Counted from the stretch's first letter, positions 9,803 through 20,499 are shown. The stretch: DNA of 64,000 nt from Gammaproteobacteria bacterium (GCA_014859375.1 JACUUH010000002.1:1-64000); one strand, 5' to 3'. Notes: generated by a model from the sequence alone, not told the origin. Program-made: numbers and translations.

Positions 9803-9916
9803 ATGGCATTTGACCCAGTGCGTGATCGAGGTGGTACTGGCACGATATTGACTGCTAGTTTGGCATTCAATACCAACCCTTTATTGACTATGCAAAAACG
9901 TAGCTATCAACAATAA
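9803..9916 (+). CDS. Possible small ORF or gene remnant, 37 codons
   Basis: A frame from ATG 9803 to TAA 9914-9916 encodes 37 residues with an ordinary composition (MAFDPVRDRGG ... SLAFNTNPLLTM ... YQQ). A TGA lies just upstream in frame and no ribosome-binding site is seen. It could be a small gene, the 3' remnant of a lost gene, or chance. I do not recognise it. Confidence 0.2.
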   Translation: MAFDPVRDRGGTGTILTASLAFNTNPLLTMQKRSYQQ

Positions 9917-9979
9917 AGACATACTTTGCATTTATAATCAGCTTACAATCAAAACAGTGTGATGATATGGGTATTGCTG

Positions 9980-10528
9980 ATGTCAAAAAGTCTTCGAAAT
10001 TTTTTAATTTACACCGTGATTGTGCTGATCGTATCGCTTGTATATTTCATATATGCCTATACGGTGTATCCACCGATACCTGAGCGAGAAACATTTTTAT
10101 CAGAGCTAGGCGAAGGCTTTGGTGAAATTGGATTATGGGCTTTGGTGTTTATTTATGCTCGCACTTTGCTGAAATTAGTGATGGGCAAAGGAAAGCTGGC
10201 AAATAGACTTCTCCCCGACTATTCGCCACCTGCTATATCGGGTTTGCAGCAATTACTTGGTTTCTTGAATAGAACACATGTCTATGTAGGTATTGCTACG
10301 GTTGCCGTTATCGTTTTGCACATTGCATTGATGGGTGTGCCAATGAACATTTTATTCTTTCCAGCCGTTTTGGCGTTAGTGATTTGGCAAGGTTTATTTG
10401 GCCTATTTATAACATGGAGGTATACACCTAAACAGTTGAAAAAATTCTCCTATTTAGTCCATGCACAATTCATCACTGGCATTATGATTGGGATCTTTGC
10501 CTATTTTGGACATTTATTACTTGATTAG
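9980..10528 (+). CDS. Small cytochrome b561-like/ferric-reductase-like membrane protein
   Basis: About 182 residues from the ATG at 9980 (189 from the earlier ATG at 9959; neither has a strong ribosome-binding site). There are about five hydrophobic segments, with histidines placed in or near helices (NRTHVYVG, VLHIAL, LVHAQF, FGHLL), the pattern of a membrane b-type cytochrome or ferric-reductase-like core. It would move electrons in the inner membrane. It stands beside the damaged siderophore receptor operon, so a link to iron reduction is possible but unproven. The family is inferred from histidines and topology only. Confidence 0.6.
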   Translation: MSKSLRNFLIYTVIVLIVSLVYFIYAYTVYPPIPERETFLSELGEGFGEIGLWALVFIYARTLLKLVMGKGKLANRLLPDYSPPAISGLQQLLGFLNRTHVYVGIATVAVIVLHIALMGVPMNILFFPAVLALVIWQGLFGLFITWRYTPKQLKKFSYLVHAQFITGIMIGIFAYFGHLLLD

Positions 10529-10559
10529 ACAGCTCCCAGCCCTATTTTCAACAAAGTAC

Positions 10560-11957
10560 TTATTCGACCTGGTCATCACGTTGCGAGCGAGCATATCGAA
10601 TGGCAGAACGTACTTGATTCGGCGCCGTACCACCAAGGTGATCGCGGGCAGCAACTGAACCTTCTAGCGTTAATACCTCAAACACATCTTCATCGATTTG
10701 ATCAGAAAATGAGCGTAATTCATCTAGGCTAAGTTCAGATAAATCTTTGTTATGTTTGATGCCATACGCTACTGATAACCCAACCACTTCATGCGCATCG
10801 CGAAAAGCAACACCTTTACGAACTAGATAATCAGCTAAATCTGTCGCTGTCGCATAACCACGTAATGCCGCAGTTCGCATATTGTCAGGCTTGACGGTAA
10901 TTGCTGCCATCATGTCGGCATAAACACGCAATGAGCCTAATAAAGTATCGATTGTGTCAAAAAGAGGTTCTTTATCTTCCTGATTGTCTTTGTTGTAGGC
11001 TAAAGGCTGATTTTTCATCAAGGTCATCAGGTTAAACAAATTGCCATAGACACGGCTGGTTTTACCACGAATCAATTCAGGTACATCCGGGTTTTTCTTT
11101 TGCGGCATGATCGATGAGCCGGTGCAGAAAGCATCGCCCAAATCAACAAAATCAAATTGAGCAGAAGACCAGATAATCAGTTCTTCTGAAAAGCGAGAAA
11201 GATGCATCATCAAGATCGAGGCAAAGCTATTAAATTCAATCGCAAAATCACGATCACTGACCGCATCAAGCGAATTTAAACAAATACGATCAAACCCGAG
11301 CAATTTAGCGGTTAATTCGCGATCAATAGGGAAGGTTGTTCCTGCCAAGGCCGCTGCACCTAATGGCAATGAATTAACGCGTTTTGCACAATCTTCTAAA
11401 CGTTCAGTATCACGCACTAGCATTTCGTACCAGGCCATCATATGGTGACCAAAGGTGACAGGTTGCGCAGTTTGTAAATGAGTAAAGCCGGGCAGAATGG
11501 TATCTGCTTCTCGTTCAGCCACCACTAGTAATGATTCTTGCAGTCTGAACAACTCTGACTTTATAGGTCGTATCATATCACGTAAGTAAAGCCTTACATC
11601 TGTTGCAACTTGATCGTTACGAGAACGGCCAGTGTGTAGTTTTTTACCCACTTCACCGATAAGACTAATAAGGCGTGCTTCGATGTTCATATGCACATCT
11701 TCTTGTGCGATTGACCACTGAAATTGATCATTGTCTATTTCAGTTTCGATCGCTTTCAAACCTGAAATAATCTGATCACGTTCATCGTCAGTCAGGACAT
11801 TAACACTCGCAAGCATCGTGGCATGGGCGATCGAGCCTTCAATATCTTGCTTATACATACGTTGGTCAAATTGGACTGATGCGGTGAATTGTTCAACAAA
11901 GGCATTGGTTGGTTGAGTCAGGCGTGCAGAAGACAATTTTTTGTTAGGTGATGTCAT
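10560..11957 (-). CDS. argH: Argininosuccinate lyase
   Basis: The 465-residue enzyme splits argininosuccinate into arginine and fumarate, the last step of arginine synthesis. The fumarase/aspartase superfamily signature is intact ([12 protein letters not shown]), as are TGRSRNDQ and [12 protein letters not shown]. Length is typical for the family. It is divergent from hemC, an arrangement shared with Pseudomonas. Start at ATG 11957 fits the family N-terminus. Confidence 0.97.
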   Translation of the reverse strand: MTSPNKKLSSARLTQPTNAFVEQFTASVQFDQRMYKQDIEGSIAHATMLASVNVLTDDERDQIISGLKAIETEIDNDQFQWSIAQEDVHMNIEARLISLIGEVGKKLHTGRSRNDQVATDVRLYLRDMIRPIKSELFRLQESLLVVAEREADTILPGFTHLQTAQPVTFGHHMMAWYEMLVRDTERLEDCAKRVNSLPLGAAALAGTTFPIDRELTAKLLGFDRICLNSLDAVSDRDFAIEFNSFASILMMHLSRFSEELIIWSSAQFDFVDLGDAFCTGSSIMPQKKNPDVPELIRGKTSRVYGNLFNLMTLMKNQPLAYNKDNQEDKEPLFDTIDTLLGSLRVYADMMAAITVKPDNMRTAALRGYATATDLADYLVRKGVAFRDAHEVVGLSVAYGIKHNKDLSELSLDELRSFSDQIDEDVFEVLTLEGSVAARDHLGGTAPNQVRSAIRYARSQRDDQVE

Positions 11958-12033
11958 GATCGTGATCTTAAATAATCAAATAAAAAAGCAATTATAACGT
12001 GGTTATTCGGCAATCATGCTACTAATGCTAGAA

Positions 12034-12062
12034 TTGAACTATGATCGTTCAGTCTTCATACT
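12034..12062 (+). promoter_or_regulatory. Candidate sigma70 promoter of the hem operon
   Basis: TTGAAC at 12034-12039 and CATACT at 12057-12062 are separated by 17 bases, and the hemC start follows 42 bases downstream. Both hexamers are near the sigma70 consensus. Confidence 0.5.
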
Positions 12063-12104
12063 GACATTGACCAATAAAGATATACATTATTTAAAGACGA
12101 ATAT

Positions 12105-13034
12105 ATGACCAACAGAATAGTAAAAATTGCTACACGTAAAAGTGCATTAGCATTGTGGCAAGCTGAATATGTACGCGATGCACTGATTGCGCATCATCCT
12201 GACTTGCAGGTTGAGCTGGTTAAGATTAGCACGCAAGGTGACAAGATTTTGGATGTGCCCTTGGCTAAAGTGGGCGGAAAGGGTTTGTTTGTAAAAGAGC
12301 TGGAACAAGGTATGTTGGCTGGCGATGCTGATATTGCGGTGCACTCGATGAAAGATGTGCCGGTTGAGTTTCCTGAAGGACTACATTTACCGGTAATTTG
12401 TCAACGTGAAGACCCTCGCGATGCGTTTGTATCAAACAATTTTGCATCACTTGATGATCTTCCCCACGGTGCCAGAGTCGGAACTTCAAGTTTGCGGCGC
12501 GAATGTCAGCTTCGAGCAAGCCGTCCTGATCTGACGATTGTATCGTTACGCGGCAATGTCAACACGCGTTTAGCTAAGCTGGATGCCGGTGAGTACGATG
12601 CGATTATTTTGGCAGCTGCCGGATTAAAACGTCTAGGATTTGAAGATCGTATTCGCAGAGCATTAACACCTGAACAAAGTTTGCCCGCGATTGGCCAAGG
12701 TGCGGTTGGGATTGAAACCCGTGTTAATGATGATGAAATTAATGCCTTAATAGCGCCCTTAAGTTGTGTTAAAACAACGATAGTTGTTAAAGCAGAACGA
12801 GCAATGAATAAGCGTTTAGCTGGTGGCTGCCAGGTGCCGATTGGCGGTTTTGCATTATTAAATGGTGATGAACTGTGGTTGCGAGGCTTAGTTGGTCGGC
12901 CCGATGGCACCGAAATGTTATATGCGCAAGTGAGAGGCAAAGCTGACGATGCCGAAGTTTTAGGTATTCAACTTGCAGAAGATTTATTATCACAAGGTGC
13001 GGATAAAATTTTGGCAGATGTCTATGGTAGCTAA
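12105..13034 (+). CDS. hemC: Porphobilinogen deaminase (hydroxymethylbilane synthase)
   Basis: The 309-residue enzyme joins four porphobilinogen units into hydroxymethylbilane in the haem/sirohaem pathway. The N-terminal [14 protein letters not shown], the HSMKDVP segment and the dipyrromethane-cofactor cysteine in [11 protein letters not shown] are all present. It is the first gene of a hemC-hemD-hemX-hemY run and overlaps the hemD start. Confidence 0.97.
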   Translation: MTNRIVKIATRKSALALWQAEYVRDALIAHHPDLQVELVKISTQGDKILDVPLAKVGGKGLFVKELEQGMLAGDADIAVHSMKDVPVEFPEGLHLPVICQREDPRDAFVSNNFASLDDLPHGARVGTSSLRRECQLRASRPDLTIVSLRGNVNTRLAKLDAGEYDAIILAAAGLKRLGFEDRIRRALTPEQSLPAIGQGAVGIETRVNDDEINALIAPLSCVKTTIVVKAERAMNKRLAGGCQVPIGGFALLNGDELWLRGLVGRPDGTEMLYAQVRGKADDAEVLGIQLAEDLLSQGADKILADVYGS

Positions 13035-13770
13035 TACCACACTTAATGGGCTCAAAATACTAGTGACACGGCCGGAGCAACAGGCACAGGCATTATGTGA
13101 TGCTATTACTAATAATGGTGGTGAAGCAATCGTGTTTCCGGTGATCGATATTGCGACGTTACCAGTTAAGGATTGGATGCCTAGTAGGCTTGATCGCTAT
13201 GGCATGCTTATTTTTGTGAGTCGTAATGCCGTGTCTTTATTTGTTGAGGCATTGTCTGAATCCATTTCAGAGCAGATTCAATTAGTTGCGGTGGGCGATG
13301 GTACGGCTGACACAATTCGATCTTACGGTCTGAAGGTAGCTATTCAGCCAGATTCAATAGCAGGTAGCGAAGGTTTGTTAGCCATGCCAGCATTACACGA
13401 TGTTGCAGGCAAAACCATCGCTATCGTTAAGGGTAAGGGTGGTCGAGAACTGTTAGCTGATTCATTGATAGCGAGGGGGGCGAACATTGCTTATATCGAA
13501 GTTTATGAGCGTGTGATTTCTTCACCGTCAGCATCACAGCGCCAGCAAGCCCTGACCAGTGATTGCATTGTGTGTACCAGCGTTGCAGGTGTCGAAAATC
13601 TGTGTCAGATCCTAGGTGAAGATATAAAAATCTTACTGGATAAACCTTTGGTTGTGGTTAGTGAACGTATAAAAACAGTTGCCGATAAACTCGGATTTCA
13701 ACGTATTATGGTGACAGATGATGTGAGTGATGCAGAGATAATGCGTCAATTGACAGAGATGGAATACTAA
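13024..13770 (+). CDS. hemD: Uroporphyrinogen-III synthase
   Basis: About 248 residues from the ATG at 13024 (ATG at 13018 is a close alternative); both starts lie inside the end of hemC, so the genes are coupled. The enzyme closes hydroxymethylbilane into uroporphyrinogen III. Low conservation is normal for HemD; the N-terminal [10 protein letters not shown], the SRNAV segment and the C-terminal [10 protein letters not shown] are typical. Context between hemC and hemX makes the call firm. Confidence 0.92.
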   Translation: MVANTTLNGLKILVTRPEQQAQALCDAITNNGGEAIVFPVIDIATLPVKDWMPSRLDRYGMLIFVSRNAVSLFVEALSESISEQIQLVAVGDGTADTIRSYGLKVAIQPDSIAGSEGLLAMPALHDVAGKTIAIVKGKGGRELLADSLIARGANIAYIEVYERVISSPSASQRQQALTSDCIVCTSVAGVENLCQILGEDIKILLDKPLVVVSERIKTVADKLGFQRIMVTDDVSDAEIMRQLTEMEY

Positions 13771-13771
13771 A

Positions 13772-14800
13772 ATGACGGAAAATAACGGGCAAAATAAAAC
13801 GGCTGATACTATCAATAGCCCAGAACTCGGTGTTAACGATAAAACAGCTAGGTCATCAAATAAGGTTTTAATCGGCTTAATAGTTGTGCTGATAATAGCC
13901 GGTGGATTAGTTTGGCTATATTTACAGCAGATAAAATTAAACGATGCCATTGATGCCAACATAAGTAGTTTGGCTGTATCGCTGTTAGCGAAAGATGAAA
14001 AAGTACTGGCTTTGGAAAATGCCAATTCAAAACTAAATCAGCACCTATCTGAACTTGTCGAACAACAAAAACTGTTGTTGCAAAAAATGGATCTATTAAG
14101 CGATAGTCAAACGTTAACAGGTGCTGATGTAAAGCAATTTTGGATATTGTCTGAAGTCGAGTATTTATTGAATATTGCTAATCAGCGAGTCGCATTAGCT
14201 TCAGATATCATTGGTGCCCAAGCTGCATTAACAATGGCAGATGATTTGGTCAAAAACCTTAATGAACACCGCCTGTCGCCATTGAGAGAGCGAATTGCTC
14301 AAGAACAATTGGCCTTGGCATCGGTGGTCAAGCCAGATGTTGAAGGTATTGCTTTTAAATTACGAAGTGCCATCAATGCTGTTGATACGTTACAAGTGTT
14401 AATGGCTGCACCAGTCAGCGAGTCAGAACAAGCATTATCGATAGGTGATGTTAATGATTGGAATGGCATTGCCTCGTCTGCATGGCAACAAATTAAATCA
14501 CTTGTTGTTATCCGACATCAACAAGATGGTCGCGCGGCAGTATTAGTGCCTGAGCAACGCTATTTTTTATATCAAAATCTTAAACTTAAGCTTGAAACTG
14601 CCCAATTGGCCTTACTGAGTGGAAAAAATAGTGTTTTTGAATCAAGTTTAGCTTCGGCTGCAGATTGGTTAACGACCTATTTTGTCGGTGACAAGCGTGA
14701 TGCAATGCTGGCGATGATCAGACAGCTTCAATCTGAAAATATCAGTGTAGAATTGCCCGATATTTCTGGTTCAGCAACGTGGCTCAAAGGATTTGAATGA
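13772..14800 (+). CDS. hemX: HemX-family membrane protein
   Basis: A 342-residue inner-membrane protein with one N-terminal membrane helix (about residues 33-51), a coiled-coil stretch (about 65-120) and a periplasmic domain of the HemX family. In enterobacteria it is annotated as related to uroporphyrin-III methyltransferase, but no methyltransferase motif is visible here, so an enzyme role is doubtful. Its last four bases, ATGA, overlap the start of hemY. Confidence 0.9.
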   Translation: MTENNGQNKTADTINSPELGVNDKTARSSNKVLIGLIVVLIIAGGLVWLYLQQIKLNDAIDANISSLAVSLLAKDEKVLALENANSKLNQHLSELVEQQKLLLQKMDLLSDSQTLTGADVKQFWILSEVEYLLNIANQRVALASDIIGAQAALTMADDLVKNLNEHRLSPLRERIAQEQLALASVVKPDVEGIAFKLRSAINAVDTLQVLMAAPVSESEQALSIGDVNDWNGIASSAWQQIKSLVVIRHQQDGRAAVLVPEQRYFLYQNLKLKLETAQLALLSGKNSVFESSLASAADWLTTYFVGDKRDAMLAMIRQLQSENISVELPDISGSATWLKGFE

Positions 14801-15990
14801 TGAAATCCTTATTTATTATTGCACTTGCTCTATTACTCGGTGCGGGTCTTATTTGGGCGGCAGACTTTGAGCCTGGTTTTGTTTTATTGCAATATGGTAG
14901 TTGGAGTCTCGAAACTTCATTAATTGTGTTTGTAGTTGCATTTATATTGCTGGTGGTTTCTAGCTATATGGCACTTAGAGGTCTTATTTTATTGAAACAG
15001 GCACCACATCGTATTTCATTATGGCAAAAATTACACCGTAGCAAACGTGCCAGTGAAATGCTAACACGAGGTCTTATCGCTTTGGAGGAAGGTCGTTGGG
15101 CAGAAGCGGAGCGGATTCTAATTCGTCATGTTGCTTATAGCGATACACCACTATTGCATTATCTTGCTGCAGCGAGAGCAGCTCAAAAGCAAAATGCGCC
15201 TGAGCGACGCGATAATTATTTAAGTCTTGCCCACCAAACTACAGCAGGATCTGACATTGCTGTCGGTGTTGTGCAGGCCGAACTACAGCTTGCTGCTGAT
15301 CAAAAAGAACAAGCCTTGGCAACATTACAACATCTACGTGACGTTGCACCAAAGCATCCTTATGTTTTACAGCTGTTACAGCAAGTATATAGCGATATGT
15401 ACCAATGGCAGGATGTGCAAGCAGTGTTACCCGATTTACGCAAACGTAATGTGCTTGCCTCTTCTGATGTTGAGGCACTGTCATTGGAAGCTCAGGTAGG
15501 GCAGATCAATACGGCGCTGGCGCGTAAAGATTGGGATGCAGTCCATGCTGTTTGGCAACGCGCATCAGCCAAAGTAAGACATATGGAACCCTTGCTGACA
15601 GTTTATATTTCAAGTTTGATTGCACAAAAAGAGTGTGCAACAGCAGCTGAATTAATCGAAGACTTTATCCGCAAACAATGGAGCGATCAGCTTGTGTATC
15701 AATATGGACTGATCGATATGGTAGAACCGTTAGCAGCGCTTGCGAAAGCCGAAAAATGGTTAAAAAATAGAGAAAATAATCCATGGTTATTATTGACCTT
15801 AGGCCGCTTGGCTAAAGCGAATAAGTTGTGGGTTAAGGCGGAAGAATATTTAACAGCGAGTGTGGCACATGGTGCCAGAGGTGAGAGTTATCAGATTCTG
15901 GCTGAGGTCTTAGCCGCACAAGGAAAGCATCAACAACAAAGTGCTGCCTATCAAAAAGGCTTAGCATTGATGCTGGCGAGTAACACCTAG
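14797..15990 (+). CDS. hemY: HemY-type TPR membrane protein
   Basis: 397 residues with two N-terminal membrane helices (about 4-22 and 41-63) followed by the HemY N-terminal domain and TPR-like helical repeats. It is the gammaproteobacterial HemY of the hem operon, not the unrelated Bacillus protoporphyrinogen oxidase. Its role is not settled; a helper in haem synthesis or envelope function is assumed. The start overlaps hemX by ATGA. Confidence 0.9.
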   Translation: MMKSLFIIALALLLGAGLIWAADFEPGFVLLQYGSWSLETSLIVFVVAFILLVVSSYMALRGLILLKQAPHRISLWQKLHRSKRASEMLTRGLIALEEGRWAEAERILIRHVAYSDTPLLHYLAAARAAQKQNAPERRDNYLSLAHQTTAGSDIAVGVVQAELQLAADQKEQALATLQHLRDVAPKHPYVLQLLQQVYSDMYQWQDVQAVLPDLRKRNVLASSDVEALSLEAQVGQINTALARKDWDAVHAVWQRASAKVRHMEPLLTVYISSLIAQKECATAAELIEDFIRKQWSDQLVYQYGLIDMVEPLAALAKAEKWLKNRENNPWLLLTLGRLAKANKLWVKAEEYLTASVAHGARGESYQILAEVLAAQGKHQQQSAAYQKGLALMLASNT

Positions 15991-16024
15991 ACATTACCAT
16001 GATTAATAAAGGCATTTTCCAACT

Positions 16025-17758
16025 ATGACTAGCACCAGCGCACATTATTTAATTGATATTTTAGCCTTGCTGTTGGCAACGGTTATTGTCATTCCCTTGT
16101 TTCATGCAATTCGCTTAGGTGCAATTTTAGGTTATTTAACTGCAGGTATTATTTTAGGGCCATGGGGCTTAGGCATTATCACCGAAGTTGAGCAAGTACG
16201 TCATCTGGCAGAATTTGGCGTTGTTTTCTTATTATTTGCACTTGGGATTGAGCTTGAACCTAATAAATTGTGGCAGATGCGCAAGATGGTTATTGGTCTT
16301 GGGTTAGGTCAATTGCTGTTAACTGCAGCCATACTCTATGGTGTTGCTGTACTATTTGGATTGCCAACGAAAACGGCCTTGGTTGTTGGCTTTGGCTTGG
16401 CGCTGTCATCAACGGCTTTCTGTTTGCAGATTCTGGCACAAAAAGGTGGTATTTCGACGGTAATGGGGCGCATGTCTTTTTCGGTGCTTTTGTTGCAGGA
16501 CTTGGCTGTGGTGCCCTTATTAGCCATGGTATCGTTACTGACAGATAGTAGCGCGAGTGAGCCTCATAGCCTTATCAGCATGCCATATTCAATTCTAGTC
16601 ATTATTGCTTTATTGATCGCTGGTCGTTATTTATTGAATCCAATCTTAGGAAGAGTGGTTGCCAGCCGAGATCCTGAAGTATTCATTGCGATGGCGGTAC
16701 TGCTGGTATTAGGTGTGGCATGGATCATGGAGTCGATAGGTTTTTCTATGGCCTTAGGTGCATTTTTGGCGGGGGTGATGTTAGCTGAATCGCAATATCG
16801 CCATCAAATCGAAGCAGATATTTTGCCATTTAGAGGGATTTTATTAGGCTTGTTTTTCATGACGGTGGGCATGGGTATCGACTTCGCCCTGCTATGGGAA
16901 AAACTGGGGTTGATCATTGCTCTGACACTTGGTTTGATGATAATTAAAGCTGCGGTAGTTTATCTTCTTGCGCGTATTGCCGGCACTCGCCATGATATTT
17001 CGTTGCGAACAGCAGTATTGTTATCTCAAAGTGGTGAGTTTGGTTTTGTTATGTTTGGTTTTGCCACTGTAGCAGGTGTTTTATCGCTACAACAAAGCCA
17101 AATGTTGACCTTAATTATTGCACTCACAATGGCGTTGACACCTTTCGTGGTGATGTTGGCAAATTATGTGTTGGCTCACTTTGCGACACCCGAGACACAT
17201 GAAGGAGAGCGCTTTAGTGAGTTTATTGATGCCTCAGAGCAACATATCATTCTGGCTGGATTTGGACGGGTTGGTGCGCGTATTGCAGCGATCCTCAATA
17301 TTGCCGGAGTGCCATACATTGCCCTGGATATGAAACAAGATCGTGTTAAGGTGGCAAGAGCGCAGGGGTTCCCCGTATTTTTTGGCGATGCTAGTAATGT
17401 TAAAGTGCTACAGGCAGCTGGTGCAGATGATGCGAAGATGATCGTGGTTGCTCTGGACAATCCGGAGCAGATAGATAGATTAGTCTCGATTGTCAGCCAA
17501 CATTATCCTAATATGCCGATTCATACTCGGGCAAAAGATCGCAAGCATTGTGCTGATTTGATTCGCAATGGTGCGACTACAACGGTGTCTGAAACCTTGG
17601 AAACAAGTTTAAGGCTGACAGAAGAAGTGTTGCTTGGAAGTGATGTTGACCCGACGATAGTTGCCAACGTGCTCAATCAATTCCGTGATGACTACTACTC
17701 AAATGTTGTACAGAAAGTCACCGAAGATAAAGTGGTGTTGGGTGAATTAAAACACTAG
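16025..17758 (+). CDS. Kef-type monovalent cation:proton antiporter (CPA2)
   Basis: 577 residues: about 12 membrane segments of the Na+/H+ exchanger CPA2 family (to about residue 390) and a C-terminal TrkA-N nucleotide-binding domain with the Rossmann loop GFGRVGARIA (about 415-425). KefB/KefC/YbaL-type proteins exchange K+ or Na+ for protons under nucleotide or thiol control. No TrkA-C domain is evident. It lies 34 bases after hemY and converges with dnaN, where recF would be expected in many relatives. The exact paralogue cannot be assigned. Confidence 0.88.
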   Translation: MTSTSAHYLIDILALLLATVIVIPLFHAIRLGAILGYLTAGIILGPWGLGIITEVEQVRHLAEFGVVFLLFALGIELEPNKLWQMRKMVIGLGLGQLLLTAAILYGVAVLFGLPTKTALVVGFGLALSSTAFCLQILAQKGGISTVMGRMSFSVLLLQDLAVVPLLAMVSLLTDSSASEPHSLISMPYSILVIIALLIAGRYLLNPILGRVVASRDPEVFIAMAVLLVLGVAWIMESIGFSMALGAFLAGVMLAESQYRHQIEADILPFRGILLGLFFMTVGMGIDFALLWEKLGLIIALTLGLMIIKAAVVYLLARIAGTRHDISLRTAVLLSQSGEFGFVMFGFATVAGVLSLQQSQMLTLIIALTMALTPFVVMLANYVLAHFATPETHEGERFSEFIDASEQHIILAGFGRVGARIAAILNIAGVPYIALDMKQDRVKVARAQGFPVFFGDASNVKVLQAAGADDAKMIVVALDNPEQIDRLVSIVSQHYPNMPIHTRAKDRKHCADLIRNGATTTVSETLETSLRLTEEVLLGSDVDPTIVANVLNQFRDDYYSNVVQKVTEDKVVLGELKH

Positions 17759-17765
17759 ATCGTAA

Positions 17766-18869
17766 TTATAGGCGCATCGGCATCACGACATATTGTCGAT
17801 CAAGCTTTTCATCGGCAGGTGTGATTAATACACTACTGTTATCATCACTGAACACCATCTTAACCTTGCTATCTGGAATAGCATTAAGTAAATCGAGTAA
17901 ATAGGCATTATTGAATGCTATTTCTAGAGGTGCACCTTGATAGTCTACGTTGATTTCTTCTTCAGCAGATTCTTGCTCCTGATTGATAACAGTTGCTTTA
18001 AACAAGCCAGTTTCAAGATTAATTCGGACACTACGCTGTTTATCACTCGATAAAATTGCTGCGCGTGATAAGGCTTGTTTTAACAGATCACGCTCAGCAA
18101 TAACTTCTTTATCACCACCTAAAGGCAATACACGTTGATAATTTGGAAATTGGCCATCAATCAATTTTGAGGTGAAATGTAAATCCGGTAACTCAACTTT
18201 GATCTGCTGACTGCTAAATGCAATTGTGACATTTTGTTCGATATCATTGAGCAGACGACCGAGTTCCAGGATAGCTTTGCGTGGCACGATAATGCTATTT
18301 TTTTCTGCAACTGAGGTTGAGGTAGTAATGCTACCTAATGCCAGGCGATGGCCGTCAGTTGCAACAGCACGTAATAGATTGTCTTCACGTTCCAGTAATA
18401 AACCATTGAGGTAATAGCGCACATCCTGGCTTGCCATAGCAAAGCTGGTTTCATCTAATAATGATTTTAGTGCTGATTGCGGTAAGCTGATTTCATCAAT
18501 GTAATTGGCGCCTTCGCTATCAGGAAAGTCATCGCTGGGTAAGGTCGATAAAGAAAAGCGGCTCTTACCGGCACGCACTATAGCTTTATTATCTTTGGCA
18601 TTAAAACTGATAGTTGCATTACTTGGCAAAGCACGGCAAATATCGAGAAATTTACGTGCAGATACCGTTGTCTTACCTTCTTGTTCAACAGAAACGGGTA
18701 ATGTCGCGATCATTTCCAGTTCCATATCGGTACTGGTCATCGTTAACTGATTGCCATGAGCCCGCAACAGAATCATAGATAAGATAGGTAAGGTTGCACG
18801 ACGTTCGACAATGCTACAAACAAGTTGTAATGGGCGGACAATCGATTCTTGGCTAACAGTAAATTCCAT
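17766..18869 (-). CDS. dnaN: DNA polymerase III beta sliding clamp
   Basis: The 367-residue clamp holds the replicative polymerase on DNA. The N-terminal half (SIVERRATLPILSMI), the central ATDGHRLAL segment and the C-terminal VVMPMRL ending are standard. It lies 15 bases after dnaA in the same direction. recF and gyrB do not follow; the next gene is the convergent Kef-type antiporter. Confidence 0.98.
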   Translation of the reverse strand: MEFTVSQESIVRPLQLVCSIVERRATLPILSMILLRAHGNQLTMTSTDMELEMIATLPVSVEQEGKTTVSARKFLDICRALPSNATISFNAKDNKAIVRAGKSRFSLSTLPSDDFPDSEGANYIDEISLPQSALKSLLDETSFAMASQDVRYYLNGLLLEREDNLLRAVATDGHRLALGSITTSTSVAEKNSIIVPRKAILELGRLLNDIEQNVTIAFSSQQIKVELPDLHFTSKLIDGQFPNYQRVLPLGGDKEVIAERDLLKQALSRAAILSSDKQRSVRINLETGLFKATVINQEQESAEEEINVDYQGAPLEIAFNNAYLLDLLNAIPDSKVKMVFSDDNSSVLITPADEKLDRQYVVMPMRL

Positions 18870-18884
18870 GATTATGTTCTCAGT

Positions 18885-20240
18885 TTAACTCGACAAGGTT
18901 CGAAGTAAATTACGATAATCTTCAGCAATACGGGCATCAGATTCTTTTAACTCAGCCACTTTTCGGCAAGCATGTAACACCGTAGTGTGATCACGTCCGC
19001 CAAAGGCATCACCAATTTCTGGCAAGCTATGATTGGTGAGTTCTTTTGCCAAAGCCATTGCAATTTGTCTAGGCCTTGCGATAGAACGCGTTCGTTTTTT
19101 AGATAATAAATCGGACACGCGAATTTTAAAATATTCAGCCGCTGTTTTTTGAATGCTTTCCAAGGTAACTAATTTTTGGTGCAAAGCCAGCAGATCTTTT
19201 AGTGCTTCTTGTGCCATATCAATCGATAGCGGTTGATTGGTAAAGCGAGCAAATGCCATCACCCGTTGTAGCGCACCTTCCAAGTCACGTACATTCGATT
19301 TAATGCGTTTTGCAATGAAGAAGGCAACATCGTCCGGTAACACGATCAAATTCTGCTGTGCTTTTTTAATTAAAATGGCGACGCGTGTTTCTAATTCGGG
19401 TGGCTCAACCGCAACGGTTAACCCCCAACCTAGTCGTGATTGCAAACGTTCATCTAAATGTTCAACTTCTTTGGGGAAGCGGTCACAGGTTAGGATAATT
19501 TGTTTTTGGCCTTCGAGCAGACTGTTAAACGTGTAAAAAAATTCTTCCTGTGAGCGTTCTTTTTTGGCAAAGAATTGGATGTCGTCAATTAATAGCGCAT
19601 CGGCACTGCGATAATGTGATTTAAATTGATCGATAACGTTATTGCGTAATGCGGTAATCATATCTTGTACAAATCGTTCTGAAGACAGATAAATGACATG
19701 CGCGCGCGGATTATTTTTCTTAATTTGGTTAGCTACTGCCAGCATCAAATGGGTTTTGCCCAACCCGGTTCCGCCATAGAGGAACAAGGGATTATAACCA
19801 CTGGTACCCGGTGCTTCAGCGACATGTAATGAGGCTGCGCGTGCAATTTGATTTGATTTGCCTTCTACAAAAGCATCAAAGGTGAATAATGGATTTATCG
19901 GGCTACCTGCTGCAGGTGCGGCACGACGATCGACTTTGGCTGATGATGAAGCTTGCTGCGCACTTCTGTTGTTGCTTGTTGATTTTGGCTTAACATTATG
20001 TGAGCCGACTTCAATTTCAACCGTCTGAATTGCACCATCACTTAGCGCGCTAATCAGTGTATTTATCTTGGTTTCAAGTTGTTCTTCTACCCAGGCTTGA
20101 ACATAGGCATTAGGGGCTAACAAACGAAGGCGGTTCGTTGTTTGGATGGCTTGTAAGGGGCGTAACCACGTGTTCAGCTGTTGCGCTGACAGTTCACCTT
20201 CAAGATGGGATAGGCATTTTTCCCATAAGGGTGAAGACAC
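18885..20240 (-). CDS. dnaA: Replication initiator DnaA
   Basis: 451 residues with the four DnaA domains: helicase-loading N-terminus (ends near 85), a linker, AAA+ ATPase (Walker [10 protein letters not shown], Walker B LLIDDIQF, sensor SRLGWG) and the C-terminal helix-turn-helix with the DnaA signature [12 protein letters not shown]. It starts with GTG at 20238-20240 behind a clear AAGGAG. It opens the replication origin and often represses itself through DnaA boxes, but none is clear upstream. Confidence 0.98.
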   Translation of the reverse strand: MSSPLWEKCLSHLEGELSAQQLNTWLRPLQAIQTTNRLRLLAPNAYVQAWVEEQLETKINTLISALSDGAIQTVEIEVGSHNVKPKSTSNNRSAQQASSSAKVDRRAAPAAGSPINPLFTFDAFVEGKSNQIARAASLHVAEAPGTSGYNPLFLYGGTGLGKTHLMLAVANQIKKNNPRAHVIYLSSERFVQDMITALRNNVIDQFKSHYRSADALLIDDIQFFAKKERSQEEFFYTFNSLLEGQKQIILTCDRFPKEVEHLDERLQSRLGWGLTVAVEPPELETRVAILIKKAQQNLIVLPDDVAFFIAKRIKSNVRDLEGALQRVMAFARFTNQPLSIDMAQEALKDLLALHQKLVTLESIQKTAAEYFKIRVSDLLSKKRTRSIARPRQIAMALAKELTNHSLPEIGDAFGGRDHTTVLHACRKVAELKESDARIAEDYRNLLRTLSS

Positions 20241-20395
20241 AGGAACTCCTTGATTATCAGATAAATAGAAAGATATTGGGTCGTCAATAGATGACGTCTC
20301 TGCTATAGTATAACCCTGATAGCACAGCCGCTAAAGTTATCTTCAATACTGAATTTTGGCAAGTAAAATTATTCGCGTTGCAGATAAACTATTGG
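20241..20395. other. dnaA-rpmH intergenic region, possible oriC locus
   Basis: In many Gammaproteobacteria oriC lies between dnaA and rpmH. This gap is short (259 bases in all) and contains no consensus TTATCCACA; the nearest are TTATCTTCA- and TTATTCGCG-like strings with two mismatches each. A dnaA -10 candidate (TATACT on the minus strand) is near 20310. I would not call an origin from this alone. Confidence 0.3.
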
Positions 20396-20425
20396 TTGAC
20401 CTAGACTGTTGTAAAGCACTATAAT
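20396..20425 (+). promoter_or_regulatory. rpmH promoter
   Basis: TTGACC (20396-20401) and a perfect TATAAT (20420-20425) are 18 bases apart, 74 bases before the rpmH start. This is one of the best sigma70 matches in the window and fits a highly expressed ribosomal protein gene. Confidence 0.75.
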
Positions 20426-20499
20426 CTCATCCCTTTTGCCCCTGCACGATACTGCGTTGATGGGCAAAACGGTATTTAGTATTAAGTGGAGTTGGTGAA

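Noticed and set aside
12506-12940. Long antisense frame across hemC
   Set aside because: It is the complement of hemC, low-complexity, with no start signal; hemC itself has full family motifs.
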